Assembly: GCF_001545035.1 (NCBI RefSeq)
Contig: NZ_FCOJ02000027.1
Span: forward strand, 30,223 to 94,222
Reading direction: 5' to 3'
DNA length: 64,000 bases
Source: Caballeronia glebae
GTDB lineage: Bacteria; Pseudomonadota; Gammaproteobacteria; Burkholderiales; Burkholderiaceae
Positions 62,349-64,000 of the stretch are shown here, in pieces. Within the stretch, counting starts at the first letter, position 1. Each line of letters opens with the position of its first letter. Below the pieces are notes generated by a model that was given only the letters and a program-made list of their open reading frames with translations, did not search any database and was not told the origin of the DNA. A program made the translations under genes and the position numbers.

Positions 62349-63476
62349 TCAAAGAATCCTGTCCAACGCCTGGGCGAGCCTCGCCACAGCGCCTTCGACG
62401 TCATGCAGTTTGTCGAGGCCGAACAATCCGATGCGGAAGGTCTTGAAGTCTTCAGGCTCGTCGCATTGAAGCGGTACGCCGGGCGCGATCTGCAGGCCCG
62501 CATCGGCAAACTTTTTGCCGGATCGTATTCCGTCGTCGTCCGAGTAGCTGACCACGACGCCCGGCGCCTCGAAACCTTCAGCCGCCACGCTGTTGAAACC
62601 TCTGTCAGCCAAGAGTGCGCGAACGCGCGTGCCGAGTTCGAGTTGCTCCGCTCTCACTTTGTCGAAACCATATGCTTCGGTCTCCTTCATGACGTCACGT
62701 AGCGTTACGAGACTGTCCGTGGGCATTGTTGCGTGATACGCAAACCCATTGTTCTCGTAGGCTTCCATGATTTGCAGCCATTTGCGAAGATCGCAGGCAA
62801 AACTGGTGCTCGTGGTTGCGTCGATTCTTTCGCGGGCGAGAGGGCCGAGCATAACCAATGCGCAGCAGGGTGACGCGCTCCATCCCTTCTGCGGCGCGCT
62901 GATCAGGACATCGATACCACTGGCTTGCATGTCGACCCAAACCGTACCGGAGGCGATGCAATCCAGTACGAACATCCCGCCGACCGCATGAACCGCGTCA
63001 GACACCGCGCGCAAATAGCTATCGGGCAGCATCATCCCGGACGCGGTTTCGACATGCGGCGCGAAGACCAGATCCGGCTTGTTTTCCCTGATCGCAGCGA
63101 CCACTTCTTCGATTGGAGGCGGCGCATAGGCGGCCTGCCTGCCTTGTACGACCGGACGCGCCTTTAGCACCCGCGATTCAGACGGAATGCCGCCCATGTC
63201 GAGGATCTGCGACCAGCGGAAACTGAACCAGCCATTGCGGATGATCAGACACTTCCTGTTCGTCGCGAACTGTCGGGCAACGGCTTCCATGCCGAAGGTC
63301 CCGCTGCCCGGGACGACAACGGCTGACTGCGCGTTGTAGACTTTTTTCAGGACATCGGATATGTCGCGCATGACTCCTTGAAAGAGTCGCGACATATGGT
63401 TGATTGATCGGTCGGTATAAACGACTGAGTATTCGAGGAGCCCCTCGCGATCCACATCCGGAAGTAACCCTGGCAC
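62349..63476 (-). CDS. Class V PLP aminotransferase (alanine/serine–glyoxylate type)
   Basis: About 375 residues. The PLP lysine is Lys197 in ISAPQKGWSASPCC; PGSGTFGMEAVARQF forms the phosphate site and FAPHVETASGMMLP the cofactor-stacking region. The start is GTG at 63476 with AGGGGGCGAGC upstream; in-frame sequence to 63536 adds unrelated residues. The family includes serine-pyruvate, alanine-glyoxylate and 2-aminoethylphosphonate aminotransferases. Given the sulfonate genes nearby, a cysteate or taurine amino donor is conceivable but unsupported. Confidence 0.82.
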   Translation of the reverse strand: MPGLLPDVDREGLLEYSVVYTDRSINHMSRLFQGVMRDISDVLKKVYNAQSAVVVPGSGTFGMEAVARQFATNRKCLIIRNGWFSFRWSQILDMGGIPSESRVLKARPVVQGRQAAYAPPPIEEVVAAIRENKPDLVFAPHVETASGMMLPDSYLRAVSDAVHAVGGMFVLDCIASGTVWVDMQASGIDVLISAPQKGWSASPCCALVMLGPLARERIDATTSTSFACDLRKWLQIMEAYENNGFAYHATMPTDSLVTLRDVMKETEAYGFDKVRAEQLELGTRVRALLADRGFNSVAAEGFEAPGVVVSYSDDDGIRSGKKFADAGLQIAPGVPLQCDEPEDFKTFRIGLFGLDKLHDVEGAVARLAQALDRIL

Positions 63477-63573
63477 GCTCGCCCCCTGTGATAGACAAAT
63501 AAGAAGATCGAAGACAGATTCTAGCGAAAGACGCACCGTACTTGCGCAACATTCTGGTCATATCGGATGCCGG

Positions 63574-63937
63574 GTGATCTGCGGCATCCAGGACGACTCC
63601 CGCCGCGAAATGTCATTGGCGCACGACCACCGCGCTGACATGAATTCGGGTGTCTACGAGGAAGAAGGCCCCGACGGCGTGATGCGCGACATCCGCAGCA
63701 ACCACGCCGCGCATGAACTCGCGGTGCCCGTCGATGTGGAGGCCGTCCAATTGCCGCGCTGGCAGGTGATCACCAACACCTGCACTCAGACCTAGCCGAG
63801 ACGGCTGCACCACGCGGGCCCTGGCGAACCTCAACGACCATCCGACAAGCGGCGCGAACGTCGATCAGTGCGGCAAATTGCGCTTCGTCGATGGCGGGAT
63901 GTTGCTCGCGCGCTTCAAGGGCCGCCTCGGCTCGTGA
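63574..63937 (+). pseudogene. Broken small hypothetical gene
   Basis: Two open frames appear to be parts of one coding unit. The first (GTG 63574) ends in a stop at 63793-63795 after LPRWQVITNTCTQT; the second runs in another frame from about 63782 to the stop 63935-63937 (DGCTTRALANLNDHPTSGA and CGKLRFVDGGMLLARFKG). A shift near 63775-63790 would join them into about 120 residues. Family not recognised. DNA after 63937 is A+T-richer and holds nothing recognisable. Confidence 0.4.
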
Positions 63938-64000
63938 TTGTCGGCTTAGCTAACCTAGGCAGCTCATCTCTAAGACTGGTCCGAAAATCAAATCTGTTTT

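Noticed and set aside
1..64000. CRISPR arrays, prophage modules, rRNA operons
   Set aside because: No spaced repeat arrays, integrase/terminase genes or rRNA-like stretches were seen on either strand.

Overview
The window is about 62-65% G+C, densely coded on both strands, with Shine-Dalgarno-led genes, many ATGA stop/start overlaps and the gene families of a Burkholderiaceae chromosome (OmpC-type porins, SsuABC/TauABC importers, HutC-type GntR regulators, YihY, phosphoketolase). I read it as a Burkholderia/Paraburkholderia/Caballeronia-like betaproteobacterium; the genus cannot be fixed from the sequence alone.

Layout. 0-4 kb: an Anbu proteasome-like peptidase, a porin and a YihY/BrkB membrane protein. 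4.2-16.1 kb: a complete selenocysteine unit. A Tat-exported formate dehydrogenase-N alpha subunit is interrupted at codon 197 by an in-frame UGA followed by a SECIS hairpin. It is followed by its beta and gamma subunits, fdhE, selA and selB, then two DedA-type membrane proteins, then tRNA-Sec (selC, anticodon UCA). The enzyme and the machinery that decodes it therefore lie within 12 kb. 16.1-17.6 kb: an A+T-richer block downstream of selC, with a GGDEF cyclase between two 16-bp direct repeats.

17.6-24.6 kb: a tight minus-strand operon of an AprA-like flavoprotein, an AprB-like ferredoxin, an SsuABC-like importer with an unusually long binding protein, and a HEAT-repeat protein. An upstream GntR regulator and a palindrome sit before the first gene. 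No substrate is obvious, and this is the best candidate for an undescribed system. 24.7-27.9 kb: an RBBP9-like hydrolase, a lone sulfate-binding protein and a ClC transporter. 27.9-34.5 kb: an RND efflux operon with a divergent TetR gene. 34.7-46.5 kb: a large MscS channel, phosphoketolase, two exported hypotheticals, a second porin, a Fur-box-led sodA operon, an MFS exporter and a sterol-desaturase-family protein. 46.9-50.6 kb: a PepSY protein and a TonB receptor, probably for iron uptake.

50.8-60.8 kb: an organosulfonate region: tauABC without tauD, a universal stress protein, a GntR regulator, and a divergent operon of sulfolactate sulfo-lyase (suyAB-like), a dicarboxylate-type transporter with an apparent frameshift, a ComC-like dehydrogenase and a second, divergent transporter. 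The inferred route is sulfolactate uptake, stereo-inversion through sulfopyruvate, and cleavage to pyruvate plus sulfite. 61.2-64 kb: an SGNH-hydrolase lipoprotein, a class V aminotransferase and a broken small gene at the right edge. No insertion sequence, prophage or CRISPR array was recognised.
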